A stretch of 64,000 nucleotides of DNA from Megaleporinus macrocephalus (lineage: Eukaryota > Chordata > Actinopteri > Characiformes > Anostomidae): positions 24,993,366 to 25,057,365 of the forward strand of contig CM038706.1 in the NCBI GenBank assembly GCA_021613375.1, written 5' to 3'. The position numbers were made by a program, and so were the translations under genes. Positions 12,617 through 29,205 of the stretch are shown here, piece after piece (the stretch's first letter is position 1; every line of letters begins with the position of its first letter). A model generated the notes under the pieces. It had not been told where the DNA came from. It did not search any database and saw nothing but the letters and a program-made list of their open reading frames with translations.

Positions 12617-15600
12617 TTAAAAAACATTGCGGAAGTACAGGCCATGGGTGCGACCCAAATTGGCCTCCATGGCAAGCTGAGTGCCCCTCTGCCATGAGAG
12701 CTCATACGTGCCTGGTCCAGGAGTCCTCTGTCAGAGCCAAGAGAAAGATAACAGACATTAACACATATAACTACAGTCACAGTCTAAAATAATACAACAT
12801 ATTAAATATGTATTTTGCATATATATTTATTATTATAGATCTTTTCCTGTAGAAGCTATACAAGAATAGTTTATTGTGAAAAATAAAATTTACATAACAC
12901 TTATCCCTATACGTTTGTTTGTTTTTTTTGGAGGGAGGGGGCGTTAAAACTGTAGCTGCAACACTGTGTTAACCAACACTGCAAATCAGTAATCACTCAA
13001 ACTGCTTTCACTTATACATGCCAAACTCTTTGTATATTTGTTTCAAATTAAGCCAATAAGATACATTAATTTGTTAAAAAACAATTAGGAAAATAGCATG
13101 CATAGACTTTTATACATTTCAGCAAAAATATGGAACAACATGATGAGAACTTCCTGCCTGGGGAGGCTTGGGGCATTTATTACCTCATGATGCAAATAAG
13201 TAGTATTGGCACATTAAGGCCTATAATTTGCTTATCGTATCATCTTAACAGACTGCCTATATATTCACCAAACTCACTCATTTTTATAGTTCATAGTAAG
13301 TAAACCTGTGTTTTGAACCATGTTGACGGTTTTGGGTATGTATTTGCAGAAATGGTTTGGGAGAGTACTGACTTTCAGTGTTCGTTAGCAACAGCAAACA
13401 CGTCAAGGCTGATCAACAGAATTTGAAAAAAAGAGTAAAATCATGTCAATTTGATTTTTCACTGAACTATTCTTTTAAGACCTTGAAAGAATAGAGGGTC
13501 TTGATGAACCATTGGAACTCACAGAGCGTATGCTGTAAAGGCGAGGCAATGTAGACCTGAAGCAGGATGTAATGCCAATACCTGGGCTGGGCTTGAGTGT
13601 ATAATGACCAGGAGCTGGTCCTTCTTTCTAAACACATTAATCAATGACAAAAAAGAGGGTCAAAAATGAGGTCCTACTCAAGTTTCAAAATTCTGTCCTC
13701 AGGAACAGCCAGAAATGCTCTCAATAACATAGTTGAGTACAAACATAACAGCCATATTACAATTCACCCAGGACTCATTTCCTTCCAGAACGCAATAGGT
13801 GAGAGGAAGAGCCTTACAGCCAGCTCCCCTGGGGCCTAGGCCGCATTACCCTGCACAGGAAAGGCTGCCCGCTATTATTATGTGCCACTCGACTCAACCA
13901 GCAGCTTCAACATGATCCGCCCTGGCCTGGCTTGCGGCGTGTGGAAAGCCGAAGTGCGTCTGAGGTGTTAATGCAGGTGTATTTCACAGGGGCTTTTTAA
14001 AGGGGACACGGGGGGGAAATCACTTCCCGCTGCCCACCATCTAATGAGCCGCACGCCAAACAGCTCTCTGCGGCACGGCCCCTCCACTGGCCTGCATTCC
14101 GCCGCAGATAGTTGCCTCATAGCATAAATGTCTGCTGAGCCATTGACCTTTTCTTTCATTAAGAGAGGCAGTGTGCCCAGGAGGAGCCTCATTCTAGCTG
14201 CCTCCATTTGGACTAACACCACAGAACAGGAAGCTTCCAGTAAGTTACTCCTGTGGTGTCAATGTCACAGTTGGACTTGGAGATAAAAGAAAGCAAGGGT
14301 TTCAGGGAATTTAGTCTGCATGCTAAAAAGGCTGTTTCATGCTGGTAAAACGGGCGGAGTTAACAAAGACTGACAAGATGCTAAATTAAAATGAAAGTTT
14401 ATGTTGTGGAAAAATTACTTGTGGTAAAAAAAATGCCTGGTCTGATTCATTGTCTGGCAATATTCAGTTAATTAGTAGCTGGAACAACATGTAGCCAGTG
14501 TATTTAAAGTACAATACAAAACTATTCAAGTATTCTGCTTTCCTGAATTATTTTAGATACTCCAATATTATTATATACTGCCATATAAAAGATGGTTAAA
14601 CAGATGGCTGTCTATTGAGCTGTCATTATTATAATAACCATACAGCATCTTCACTGCTTAACCTTTGACAGAGCACATGTCTTACATCAGATGCAACACC
14701 ATTAAAAGCAAACAAAGCACTAACATTCACCCTAATGACACCCAATGGGTGGCTTAGCGCCCTCGCTGCTCTGTCACCACCTAACAGCTGCCAGCCAGTC
14801 TCACATATCCAGCCAGCCAGCCAGCACGGCCGGTTGGGTTCACTGTGAGCAAAGCAGCATTGCACATATGGATGTAAAGAACATTCAGAAAAAAATGTAG
14901 CTTATTATTTGACTTTGTTGTCTTTTTAATTAATTACACGACTACAGAAACAAGTACTATGGTCGTGGCCAAAAGTTTTGAGAATGACAGAAATTTTGTT
15001 TTTCACAAACTTTGCAGGCTTATTTTGTAGAACATGTTGTCAGATGTTTATATGGTATAATGAAGTATAATTATAAGCATTCAATCCATTCCACAACATT
15101 CCAACTTTTTATTGACAAATACATCCAGTTTAAGCAAAGACAGTGTTGATCCCTCTTCTTTAAGACCTTCTTGCCTCGGCATGCTGGATATCAGCTTCTG
15201 CGCAAAATCTTGAATGATGGAAACCCATTCTGGCCTAATCAGTGCTTGGAGTTGATCACAGTTTCAGGGTTTTTGTTTTTCCACCCTCACAGGTTCTCAA
15301 TGAGATTAAGATCTGGTGAGTTTTTTCTGGCCATGGACCCACAATTTCAATGTTTTGTTCACCGAGCCACTTAGTTATCACCTTTGCCGTGTGACATGGT
15401 CCTCCATCATGCTGGAAAAAGCATTGTTTATCTCCAACTTGCTCCTGGCTTGTTGGGGGAAGTTACTCTTAGAGGATGTTTTTATACCATTCCTTATTCA
15501 TGGCAGTGTTTTTAGGCAAATTTTTCTCTCTCCTGGTTGAGAAGCAACCCCACACATGAAAGGTGTCAGGATGCTTCACTCTTGGCATGACACAGGACTC

Positions 15601-18600
15601 ATGATAGCGCTCACCTTTCCTTCTCTGGACAATCATTTTTTCAGATGTCCCAAACAGTCTGAAGCGGGCTTTATCAGAGAAAATAACTTACTCCAGTCCT
15701 CTGCAGTCCAATCCCTATACTTCCTGCAGAATGTCAGTCTGTCCTTCTTTGCTGCCCTTCTTGACACCAAGCCGTCCTCCAAAAGCCTTCGTCTCACTGT
15801 GCATTCAGACACAGATCACACCTGCTGTCTGCCATTCCTGCCAAGCTCTGCATCGATCTCATCCTCTTCAGGAGAGGGTCCTGACACTTGCTTGACTTTC
15901 TTAGGCACCCTGAAGCTTTCTTCACTGCAGCTGAACCACTCTCCTTGAAGTTCTTGATGATTCGATAAATGGTTGATTGGGATGCTATCTTACAAGCAGC
16001 AATGTCCTTGCCTGTGAAACCCTTTAGATGCAATGCAATGATGACTGCACGTGTTTCCTTGGAGGTAACCATGGTTAACAGAAGAATACTTTAAAGCACC
16101 ACTACCCTTTTAAAGCAGCCAGTCTGCTCTTCTAACCAGCATGACCGAGTGATATCAACTGTCTTATCCTTATTAACTTTTTCTCCTGAGCTAGCGAGAT
16201 CATCACTGAAATGATGTTTGCAGTGAAATGCAGTGGCTGGAACGCAGTCATTTTTGTGATAAGTTAATTTTTCATGACAGGGAATGACTTTGCAATTCAT
16301 CTAATCACAATCTAGAGTTAATACAAATTGCCACCATAAGAACCGAGGCAGCAAACTTTTTAAAAACCACAATTTGTGCCATTCTCAAAACTTTTGGCCA
16401 CGGCTGTATGTGTTTGGATGTATGATGTACAATGCAAAAAGTAATTTTGACTAACTTTGACAACATAAAAAATAATAACATCTAAACATCATAATGTGCA
16501 GTTTAAAGAGACATTCAAAATAAAAGACTTTGAAAGACTTAAAAAAAATATATGTTAAAATTTAACATACATTCATTTATAACAACAAAGTTATTCAAAA
16601 TGGTTTATTGACAAACTTACTGACAGATTTCTTCACAGTGGCTCTGATATCCTTGTTAAGTGCTGTATTCCTTGTTGTTTGAAAAGAGCTCAAAAACTAC
16701 TCAATTGTCATTCTACCACTTTTCATGCAATCAGAAAGAGAAAATAAAATGGCTGCAGTTGTTTAGTTAGAATTCTAAAACAAATGAAGAAAGACAAAGT
16801 TATTTATTTAATTAGCCTAGCTGATGTTAGCATTTATTGGTAAAATCCAAACTGGTGCTTTGCAGATAACCTTGATAGGCTAACGGGTTTTATAGAGTGT
16901 TTTTACTGCTATGAACCCACATCTTCGTGTTTCAGTTGTTAGCCATTTTTCTGTGCTGTCCAGATGAAAACAGAAGTCTTAGCTAGCAATCTTTGCTGCA
17001 GCTAGATATCTACATTAGCCCCAGTCTGACCAACAAGCCTAACAACTGAAACACAAAGATGGTGGTTCGGTGGGTGCTACCATTATAGCCCAGTGGCACC
17101 AAACTTTGTTTTCCTTTATTCATTTAAGAATTGTAACTCAACTTATCAACTGCAGTCATTTCCTCTTTTTTCTCCTCACAAGGAAAGTAAATTCTCCTTT
17201 TTTGGACTATGTTCAAACACATTCAGATATATTCAAACACCTTAGTTAATGCAGTAGAGGACTGGACCCTGATGTGAAGATCAAGATGTCACATCTTAAC
17301 AAGCAGATAGGAACAAGGGGTCACAAAGTCAAAAATGGTACTTCATTTACTATAACCTATTGTTTTACGCCAAAACCTTTTCAAAACTATTGTTTCAGAT
17401 AATAACCAGCATATTTATAGCCATATTAAGGATTTGTTTAACTCTTTAATTGTCTGGTTCCTATCGCCACCACTGTGAACAATTCGATGGAACACCAGAT
17501 GATGTTTATTAGTTGTTTTACTCTTGTGTTTGTCGAAGGACTAATATACACTCTGACAGTGTGACTTTTTTATCACAGAAACTGGAAACTTACGGGGAGG
17601 AAGCATAGCCTCTGCACAGCCGAACGAAACATCACATGCCTGCAAACGGAGGAGAGATATGTCACGGAAAAGTGGGGATAAACTGGAGTAAAGTATAGAC
17701 AAGATGGAAAAGAGAGGAAGAGAAGAGGTGAGAGCAGATCTGGATGAAGAGTAGCAAAAAAGGAAATGACAAAACTGCAGCAAGCTACCCTAAACGGGCT
17801 GGGATAAAGGAGGCAACCAGGGTTCTAAAAAAGGAGCAAAAGCCATCTCACTATTACAGGACAAGGTGTACAATGACAAACTAAGGAGGGAAGGACACTG
17901 AGTTCAAAAATGGCTACTTACTTGCAAGGTAATTTGGGGACAGGCTTCTCGGTCACATTGTAGTGGCACGGAGAGAGATCTACGTCCTTGCAAAAACACA
18001 AATGAATCTTTTAATTTACTTTTGCTTTTTGTCTTCATTACATAGTGAACAAAAACTAGGTGTAAAACACCGTCTGACAAATACTGTCCTCTATCAAGGT
18101 GTGTGGTATTACTAGGACAACACTGTAATATTCCCAACGCTGACTGCTGAAGAAAGCACTCAGATTAATCCTGACCCACCTTATCTCGGATGCCCAGTGT
18201 GTAGCTGTCTGGTCTGGGGCGGTTTTTGAAGGCGTAGGATGCCCGGCGCTGAAGAGCTTCTTGAGTTGAGTCAGTGAAAGCGTAAGCCCCTGGTAAGAGA
18301 ACAGCCCCGTTGCGTACGCATGCGGTTTGTGCATTACGGCCAGTGCCCTTGAAGCCATAGGTCTGGCGCACAGGATTGAGGCTGTTCTCCTCTATAAAAT
18401 CTCGAATGTGGTAACTTCCAGGAATGGGTGTGTTCTGAAAAAGAGAAAAAGTACATGAGGACTAAATAAAAACATATATCAGATGTGCACAGCAGTTGAC
18501 AGCAGTCACTGCTGCTTTAGAGCGACAGATGATCTTGAAGATACTATAGCTGTGACTCGATTTGCTCGCTGTTTTCGTTTGTAGTAAATCAATACATTGT

Positions 18601-18989
18601 AAATACAAGTTTGCCCACTGGCTCGGTCCTTGAAGGTGGGAACACTGGGACATCGCCAACTCAGTGATGTGGTAACAACAGTAACAAAAAACACCAACTG
18701 AGAAGTTTGTCCACTGTTCTGTTCTCCATGCTGTAATTTTTTTAATATTCCTGTTATTTAATGAACGCATTTTGTAAAACCTTGAGACCCAGAAACAGCA
18801 GTTTACCAGTCACACAGTAATATTTCATGAAATTAAGGCTCTTTATTAAAGCTTTTAATTAAGTGCTAATTCCATTAGCAGATTAAAGATGTGGCCATTT
18901 TCTTGGCAAAGCCAACAACAAAGCAGAGGACCTTACTATTTCAGTAAAGGAAGCAAATATCCTGCAGCTTTTGTTACTGCACCTTTAGA

Positions 18990-19075
<86 letters not shown>

Positions 19076-20369
19076 CTGATTGGCCAGCCTATATTAAGAA
19101 CCATTTAAACAGTACTCTGGGCCGAAACACTCTGTACAAGTCAAGGATGAATCGTCAACGCTAAATAATAGGCTTAAAAGATACATATATGCAAACAAGT
19201 TGATTTCACAAAAACTGTTAAATTGAAATGGGTTGTTGTTTGGCTTATATAGACTGAGGACTGAATGGTACAGTTCAGAACTTTAAAAACGTGAGAAACA
19301 CAGAGAAAAATTAAACAACCAGCAAAGTATGAATGAAAAAATACAAGATCTTAAATCTGAAAATCTGAAAAACACAGTTACTCATTAGCCTTATCTGAGA
19401 ATTCTGTGGAAGTGGCAGCTTGACTGACAGCTTTCTGTTCAACACTCCTAGCTAGCCCTACCCCTTGTACAAAACTAACACCATTATATTTATACACTGA
19501 TAACTGGACAAAAACAGCCCCAGACAAACAGATGTGCAGACGGATGGATGGGACCAAACGGACAAAGATATGAGCGAAGAAATGGTAGCATGGTGGTAAC
19601 ATGCTGGTGTATGGACATGATGTATTAGTTTAGAGGGGCCAAAGACGTCGGCCATGTGATTGGTTAGGAAATGCTTCTGTAGGCGTTACTCAAAATGAGT
19701 GCCGCCCAGTTTACATGAACAGAAATATGGTGTACAGCAGACAATTAATAGCAGGTATTCATATTGTGGCTCAGGGTGAACAGAATTTATTTAATTCAAA
19801 AAGAAAAACACAGATTTAAGTTTTAAATCTTTTTTTTTAAATTTTAAATCTAAGTTTTAAATTTAAGTTTTAAATCTGTGGCTTTAATAAGTTATATCTA
19901 TATACTAGATCAAAGATCACATTTGTTCCTTTAAAATAAAAGCGACGACAAACTGACTGATATGGGCCCTTTATTAACAACAGAGAACTCTCTATTCTAC
20001 CTAGCAGAGTATTTCTCTCATGCACAAACACGTTTAGAAACATGACCTACCTTAATAGTCTGCCTCCACCAACCACCCCTGTCAGCCGATTCTTCTTTCT
20101 CACGATTCTAAAGAAGAAACAGTGAACATATAAGCCCTGTTTGTACTCGCTAGTCTACAGATAACCGGAAATTCAGTTTGAGATCGTAGTTCACAGCCCA
20201 GGTAAGCAGCGTTTGTCTTGTAACCTGACCGTGTAGATTCACTTGCCTCACATAGAGGACTTTTTCTCTCTTTTACCTGAATATGAAACATGAAACGTAC
20301 CGTCTCTGGTCCAGTGGACTGAGGAATATCTTTTAGTTTTCTAGTGGCTGTTTCTCTTCCTGTGGTCAT
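12617..20369 (-). CDS. stpg4: STPG4 (sperm-tail PG-rich repeat containing 4), 7 exons
   Basis: Coding exons in order: 20301-20369, 20051-20107, 18180-18434, 17922-17986, 17594-17639, 13523-13627 and 12617-12727. All are bounded by AG and GT. Phases are consistent (0,0,0,2,0,0), and the sum is 708 nt: 235 residues plus TAA at 12617-12619. The start is the ATG at 20367-20369; a TTG further upstream in frame is not needed. Family landmarks are GGWWRQTIKNTPIPGSYHIR in exons 2-3, SPCHYNV, EGPAPGHYTLKP with TSCFRSTLPRL in exon 6, and RTPGPGTYEL in the last exon. These are PG-rich repeats of the kind that give the family its name. Human STPG4 is of similar length. The mouse orthologue (GSE) is described as gonad-expressed and chromatin-linked in the zygote. 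Intron 5 holds a Tc1 relic. A minus-strand neighbour of calm2, as in human. Confidence 0.87.
14955..16408 (-). mobile_element. Degenerate Tc1/mariner transposon
   Basis: The ends are inverted repeats: GTGGCCAAAAGTTTTGAGAA near 14965 and its reverse complement at about 16382-16402, each just inside a TA. On the minus strand, 15794-16072 encodes a Tc1 transposase N-terminus, with a helix-turn-helix region of the type SKETRAVIIALHLKGFTGKD and STIYRIIKNFKESGS. The catalytic half follows toward lower coordinates but is broken by frameshifts and stops. It is therefore an inactive copy, inserted in the long stpg4 intron between exons 5 and 6. Confidence 0.85.
16916..17067. repeat. Hairpin-forming inverted repeat (MITE-like)
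   Basis: 'acccacatcttcgtgtttca' and the following 'gttgttag' at about 16917-16944 recur as a reverse complement at about 17039-17067 with few mismatches. They flank a loop of roughly 95 bases, as in a small foldback transposon. It sits in the same stpg4 intron as the Tc1 copy. Confidence 0.5.
18992..19072. repeat. (AT)n microsatellite
   Basis: About 80 bp of pure AT dinucleotides inside stpg4 intron 2 (between exons at 18434 and 20051). Confidence 0.95.
19809..19884. repeat. AT-rich imperfect palindrome
   Basis: 'cacagatttaagttttaaat' at the left is mirrored by 'atttaagttttaaatctgtg' at the right, with further 'aagttttaaat' units between. It could form a hairpin. Function unknown. Confidence 0.5.
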
Positions 20370-23150
20370 TTCGCTGCGGAGGGTGGACAAACAGACAGCA
20401 GCTTTAGTCCCGAGCCGTTGCTATGGTGCGGCAGATAATCGGTTGGCATGATTAACTATTAATAAAGCCGTTCTTCGTTTTTTTCTAATGTGCTTTTGTC
20501 TTTCTGGACTCACAAACTTAGAACCTGTAACAGATGAACCTATTAAATGTTGTGGTAGGTTAGAGAGGCTGCCGAAAAACTTGCTGTAAACGCTCAATTG
20601 CTGGTTTTCTGAAGTTTTTTCTGATTCCCCGTTCCACCTTAAATGGAGCAGTAACTGCTGCATCATTTAAGGTGGAAGGGGGAACTCTAATAAGAAGTTA
20701 ACGTCAGCCGCGTTTTCCTTCAGGTTTACGTAAAAAACTCATGTGTATTTTACGATTTGGGCACTTAATACTTCTATATTTAAACAATAATAGAAGCTAT
20801 TAATCCAGTGAGCAAATGGAGACACTTTGCTTTAGTTCTCAAACTGGAACTGTAAACAAAACTCTGTCTTACAGGAGTGACGTGGGTATGCTTCCACCTT
20901 TTTATGATTGTTTATTTGATTGTTTTGCTTGCTGGGAGCATTGAAACAGATAAAAAAAGTTAATGCCCATGTAAAATATTGCTAGATAAGCACTGCAGTT
21001 AAAGGACAAATGGCCCTCAACCCTCAATGGGCCAATTAAAAAAAAATATTATTAGTTATTAATAGTTTATTTTCAGTGTTCATAATTTTATTTTAGGGTA
21101 TACTAGATTGGTACATGCTTCATTTTCCTAAAACACAAAACCTTCCTCCTACTGTACATCTGTATTTAATCTAAAATACTCTGTTAGAGCTCCTGTATCT
21201 TTAAGCCCCGCCTCCTCATGAGCTCAATGTGCTCTGATTGGTCAGCTCGCTTAAAAGGAACGAATAAGGAGTAAAACCCAAATAGAATAATAGATTCCCA
21301 TTCAATTATGCTGCACTTGACCCACAGCCTGCAGCCACCGCTGAATCTGGCCAGCATCCATTTTTTTGCCAGTCCAGACTCCTAACGCTGCTCGATGCAT
21401 TGTCTTTTCTCTCTGCAGCACTGGCTCACCAACTGGTATGCTGCATGCTGTGGCACTTACACGTTTAAGCCTTTTATCAACTTCACTTTTACCAGTCTTC
21501 CCTTCACTAGCACTGCGCCACATCTGGCTTCAAGCGTTCATGTACCGGGCCTGTCACTGAGCTTCGCTGTGCTGGCTTTCTGGTGGAGCCTCTCAAACTT
21601 TGTTCCCACCATCATGGTCGTTCACTGGGCTCTTGCTGTTCACTTTGAATTTTTTTGGGGTACCATTCCACTCCAGACCACTGGGGGTGCTATTCCACGG
21701 CACAGAAAGAGACACTGAGAGATCATAATTAGGTCACAAGTAATGGTCTTTTATTGGGCCAGTGGGCACCCAACTCCCGTAAGCCTGGTCAGTAGCGTTA
21801 CACTACAGTATATAAAATCATAAACCACCAAAGTAGCAATCATTGTTTGGTTGTAGATATGTATTAAGCTAGCTCGGCTGCTGCTTCCTACACTAGTCAT
21901 GTTAACCGCAAGACACGTGACAGTAATTTCTCTGAAGGATGAGGTCAGAGGAAGGTACAGGATGTTTATGCACCTGCAGATGCAGTTATTTATATACTGA
22001 TTACATTATAGAAGCAGAATAGAACGCAGAAGACTGCTCTTCATTTCAGACCGTTATACTCTGCCTGTATTAAAAACCTCTGGTTGTGTATAGCAGTGTG
22101 GGGTATGGTGCAGTATTGGCAGTACATGTTGGTGAATGTGGTGGAGTTACTGAGCTCATTGCATCATCTCGGTCTGCTAGCATCTCACTGGGAGTTGGCC
22201 AGAACGTTCTGCTCTGTTGCTAGGCTACCTGGAACATGTGCCGCCAAGTAGCTACAGTTGAGGCCTTGTGCTCACTGTTCATCAAACCTGTCTCGAGTAC
22301 CACTGAGCATGAACACGCTCTCTAATGGCCCCACTGTGCATGTAGTTTTAGTGCACTCTTGATACTTGTTGCCTATTTTAGACCTTGTGGAGTTTCCATT
22401 CTAACAAAGCTCAGCAATGTTTTCTGTGATGAACACCATTACGTTGTTAATTATGTACTACTGTGTAATACCATGTATAATACCTCAGTTGTGAATGTTG
22501 TTTTAATACCTTCTGTAAGTAAAAAAAAGTGTACATGTATACAATTACTCCTGTAATATTACTCCATATCTCCATCCCACCACAGTACTTAAGCTCCCAA
22601 GGTAGTTCGCAACATTGAGGTTTGCTGCAAGCGCAAGCAAACCTCCTTACTTGATATTGTTTACCAAATCTGTGGAACCTTATTTACAATCAGTTTAACT
22701 ATTATATAGTTACTGCATTTGGAAATCCCTCTGAAATCTGAACATTTGCCAGCATTGGAGTAACACAGGATTCACCACGTTAAATCTAGATGGTGTTTGG
22801 TGTGGTCGAAACAAAGAGCGAATACGAAAAGATGACTTCTACCACAATTGTCATTCAAGAGTACTTTAATGAACGTTTATTTTGCTTTGACAAGGAGGCC
22901 TGACCCCCAGCCTATTTTGTGATTACACATAGTAATTTGACCAGTTGACTCAGAGATACATTGTATGATGATTTACAAATGAACCATTTCTACTACAATA
23001 ATTGTAAACATTCTGGTTGATGTAATTGGTGAGTGGATTGAAACCACTCAAAATCAGCTTAGGGATGCATAACGGTCAACATACTGAAGAGCTTTGAGTT
23101 AAGGGCTTAAGGATGCTCTAAAAACAAGGAAACCTTTCAAATCTGGGTTG
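20370..23150. other. Intergenic region between the stpg4 5' end and the calm2 3' end
   Basis: No coding exon recognised. It should contain the minus-strand stpg4 promoter just above 20369. Near 21203-21250, a 'gccccgcctcc' GC-box-like motif and 'tgattggtcagc' (a CCAAT box on the opposite strand) occur together, but the surrounding sequence looks repetitive and I cannot assign them to a promoter. Short open frames at 21302-21718 on both strands have no recognised domain. Confidence 0.4.
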
Positions 23151-23819
23151 TAAATTTTATTGGAAAACAAAAATATACAACTTGGAATGGATTATTTGAG
23201 GCATGACAATGCCGTTAAGCTGTTTTAAAAAAAGAAAGAAGAAAGAAAAAGAAAGAAAAAAAAGAAATGAAAGTGAATAAAACATTAAAAAGCATCATAA
23301 GATTCAAACAAGTTCTCTGGTACAGAACAGCAGATACAAAAAGAGTTTATGTACGAGTATCTAGAAGATACACCCGTGTCTTTTTTTTATTTTTCTTTTT
23401 TTTTTTGCAGTAGTGCAATGCTGATAAATTTCATATATATTATATACTTTGTCCATAGTCCATGCAGAGTTACTCCTCTACATTGTTGCCCTGCCAACGT
23501 TGTTGTCAAGTGACAAGCCAGCTGGCAGGTCTCCGCTCTTGCTACGCATCGGGTGGAGGGCAGACAGACGTGACGTGCAGGTTTTTGCGCGCCACAGCCC
23601 CCTTTTCGCCGCAACAAGCACCTGATCGTGTAACCGCACCGTCACTCCAAAAACACGATGACAGCAAAAGAAAGGGACATGAGGAGTTAGATCCTATGCA
23701 GTTTACATGCAGTTCCTTTGGACAGCCGGGAGGGGGAGGGGACTTAACGTTTTACAGATAAATTAAACAGAAAAAAAAGGCAAATTATTTATAGAAGAGA
23801 GAGGATCTGTACAAGGCTT
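23140..23819 (-). other. calm2: 3'UTR of calm2
   Basis: The stretch from the TGA at 23820-23822 to a polyadenylation signal about 660 bp downstream. It is A/T-rich on both strands, with a purine tract at about 23229-23270. No coding exon overlaps it. The extent is inferred from the AATAAA on the minus strand. Confidence 0.6.
23156..23161 (-). terminator. Polyadenylation signal AATAAA of calm2
   Basis: Plus-strand TTTATT reads AATAAA on the minus strand, about 660 nt after the calm2 stop. It is the first strong signal seen in a plausible position. Confidence 0.55.
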
Positions 23820-27408
<3,589 letters not shown>

Positions 27409-28984
27409 CTCGCTGTTTTAAGCAACTGTAGATCCACAAGTACAACACTCCTCAGCTGGCAAACAAACAGGATGCACTAGAAGACGGTTGGACGCGCCTT
27501 TAATGCTAGGTCGGAAACCCCTCCCCCTTCTCTCTCCGTCCGCCAACACACTTTCCTCTGGAGCGCGAATGATGCCCGAAAGTGCTCGAAAATTCACAGT
27601 TTTCTGGCCTCGGTAAGGCTTATAAAGCGATTTCGTACCACTGCTATAAATATAAACCACAAAAACGAAGAAAAAGCGGGCGAGGGCGCACTTCATCTGG
27701 TGGGAACTAGCTCTCGGCGGAGCGATACATTCTGCTAGTGTGTGATTCGGCCCGCGCCGCACAGCCCGCTCTAGTGAGCAGGGACGCTTGTGATTGGTGC
27801 GTTTGTACCTGCAATGCGTCACTCTCTCTGGCCTGCGTTGCACTGCGTTCCCAGTCAGTCTATAGGCTGCATGAATCGCCCCAGGCACAGCATGGTCTTC
27901 ACATGGAGATGGTGGGGCACCTCTCAGCATCATATTTATGGAGACTCATTAAAAAAAATGAACAATAAAATTGTTACTCATGGTGTGTTGGAAAAGTCTT
28001 CTCTATGTACAAAAGCCTGCCCTAAAGCGAAAGTACTTTTAGCTGCAATAAATTTGTATGTATGTATATTTTTGGGACAGAATGGAGTGAGTATTATTTA
28101 CCACTGCAGACTCTGCTGGCCAAGCACACATTTTGAAGCTGCAATTCAGAGAATCCATACCGTAATGGATGGCTGGCTTTAGCTGACTGTTCAATAGATC
28201 TACACGTTGGATGTGGAGCGCAGTCCATTTAATTTCTTTATCAGATTGAATTGGAAATGCAGGCCTGCAGGATGATGCTTACCTTTTACAGTGCTGGTGT
28301 TGGGACGGGGAGAAGGAGACTACGCCTGTAGCCACTTTAATGACAGTGCACGTTATAGAATGTACACATAATGGTTTTACATAGAACCATGAACACTTTG
28401 CACAAATTTGCTTGCTTAAACACTTTTGGTGCTATGCAGATCCATACACAACACACTGTCTATGCATGCAAATTGTTCTTTGAAAGTTCAGGGTTCTATT
28501 GTTTTTTACTAAAGGGTACTATATTTATTGAGCGTTTTGTTATTGGTTATGTCAGAGGGGCTCTGGCCATAAGTGTGTCAGATGTGGTGTGGGGGGACTA
28601 GCAGCAGCAGGGCTGTGGGCTCGCTGCGGTCTGTTTGTGTTCACTGAGAGGACGGCAGGCAGTATCTGATGGTCTGCTTCTCTATGCTTGACTGCCCAGC
28701 TCTCCCCCTCTCTCCCACTGGCCACCTGTCTCTGGACAATGCCCAAGGAAGTCACAGGTGAGGGAGTAAAGACTGTGGAGATGAAAACCAGCTTTACGTT
28801 GAATGCCTGCTTTTTTCTGGAGGCAGGTGCATAAACAAGCCTATATGTATAGTCAAATAAAAACAAGCACCATATACATATTTATCAATAGGACAGTTAT
28901 GTGATATGGTGGTACTTTTGCATATTGCATGGTGAAGGCTACTCATCTGGAGTCACTTTAGTGTACACAGATGTGCAAATATAA

Positions 28985-29205
28985 AGAAAGATAAAACATT
29001 TTTTCTGAAATTCAGGTCACTGTTTCTTCTCTGTCGGAAAACAAAACCTTCAGTCAGTTCTTGTAATTTTCTATGCATAATTTGAAAATACCAGCTGGCT
29101 TTTAGATCATTAAAGCTTAATGATGAATGGACCAACGGAGATGCTCCAAAAAGACATAGAATAAATCTTTTGACATTGATTTTCATTGAAAGTGGGGGAT
29201 GTTTT
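28985..29205. mobile_element. Decayed MITE copy (CGCTGTCCA-TIR family)
   Basis: 'atgatgaatggacca', 'tgctccaaaa' and 'attttcattgaaagt' appear in the same order and spacing as in the intact copy at 36070-36318. The terminal inverted repeats are not clearly preserved. Confidence 0.5.

Noticed and set aside
13820..13945. GC-rich 'gggcctaggcc' stretch tested as a stpg4 exon
   Set aside because: Its translation lacks the PGxxY motif; the true exon was found at 13523-13627.
27418..27933. 171-codon minus-strand frame at the calm2 5' end
   Set aside because: It overlaps the CpG-rich calm2 leader/promoter and has no recognisable domain. The calm2 start at 27408 is fixed by the conserved ATG-only exon.
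28740..28780. Possible plus-strand first exon (ATG CCC AAG ... followed by gtgagg)
   Set aside because: Only seven codons with no partner exon recognised; chance occurrence is likely.
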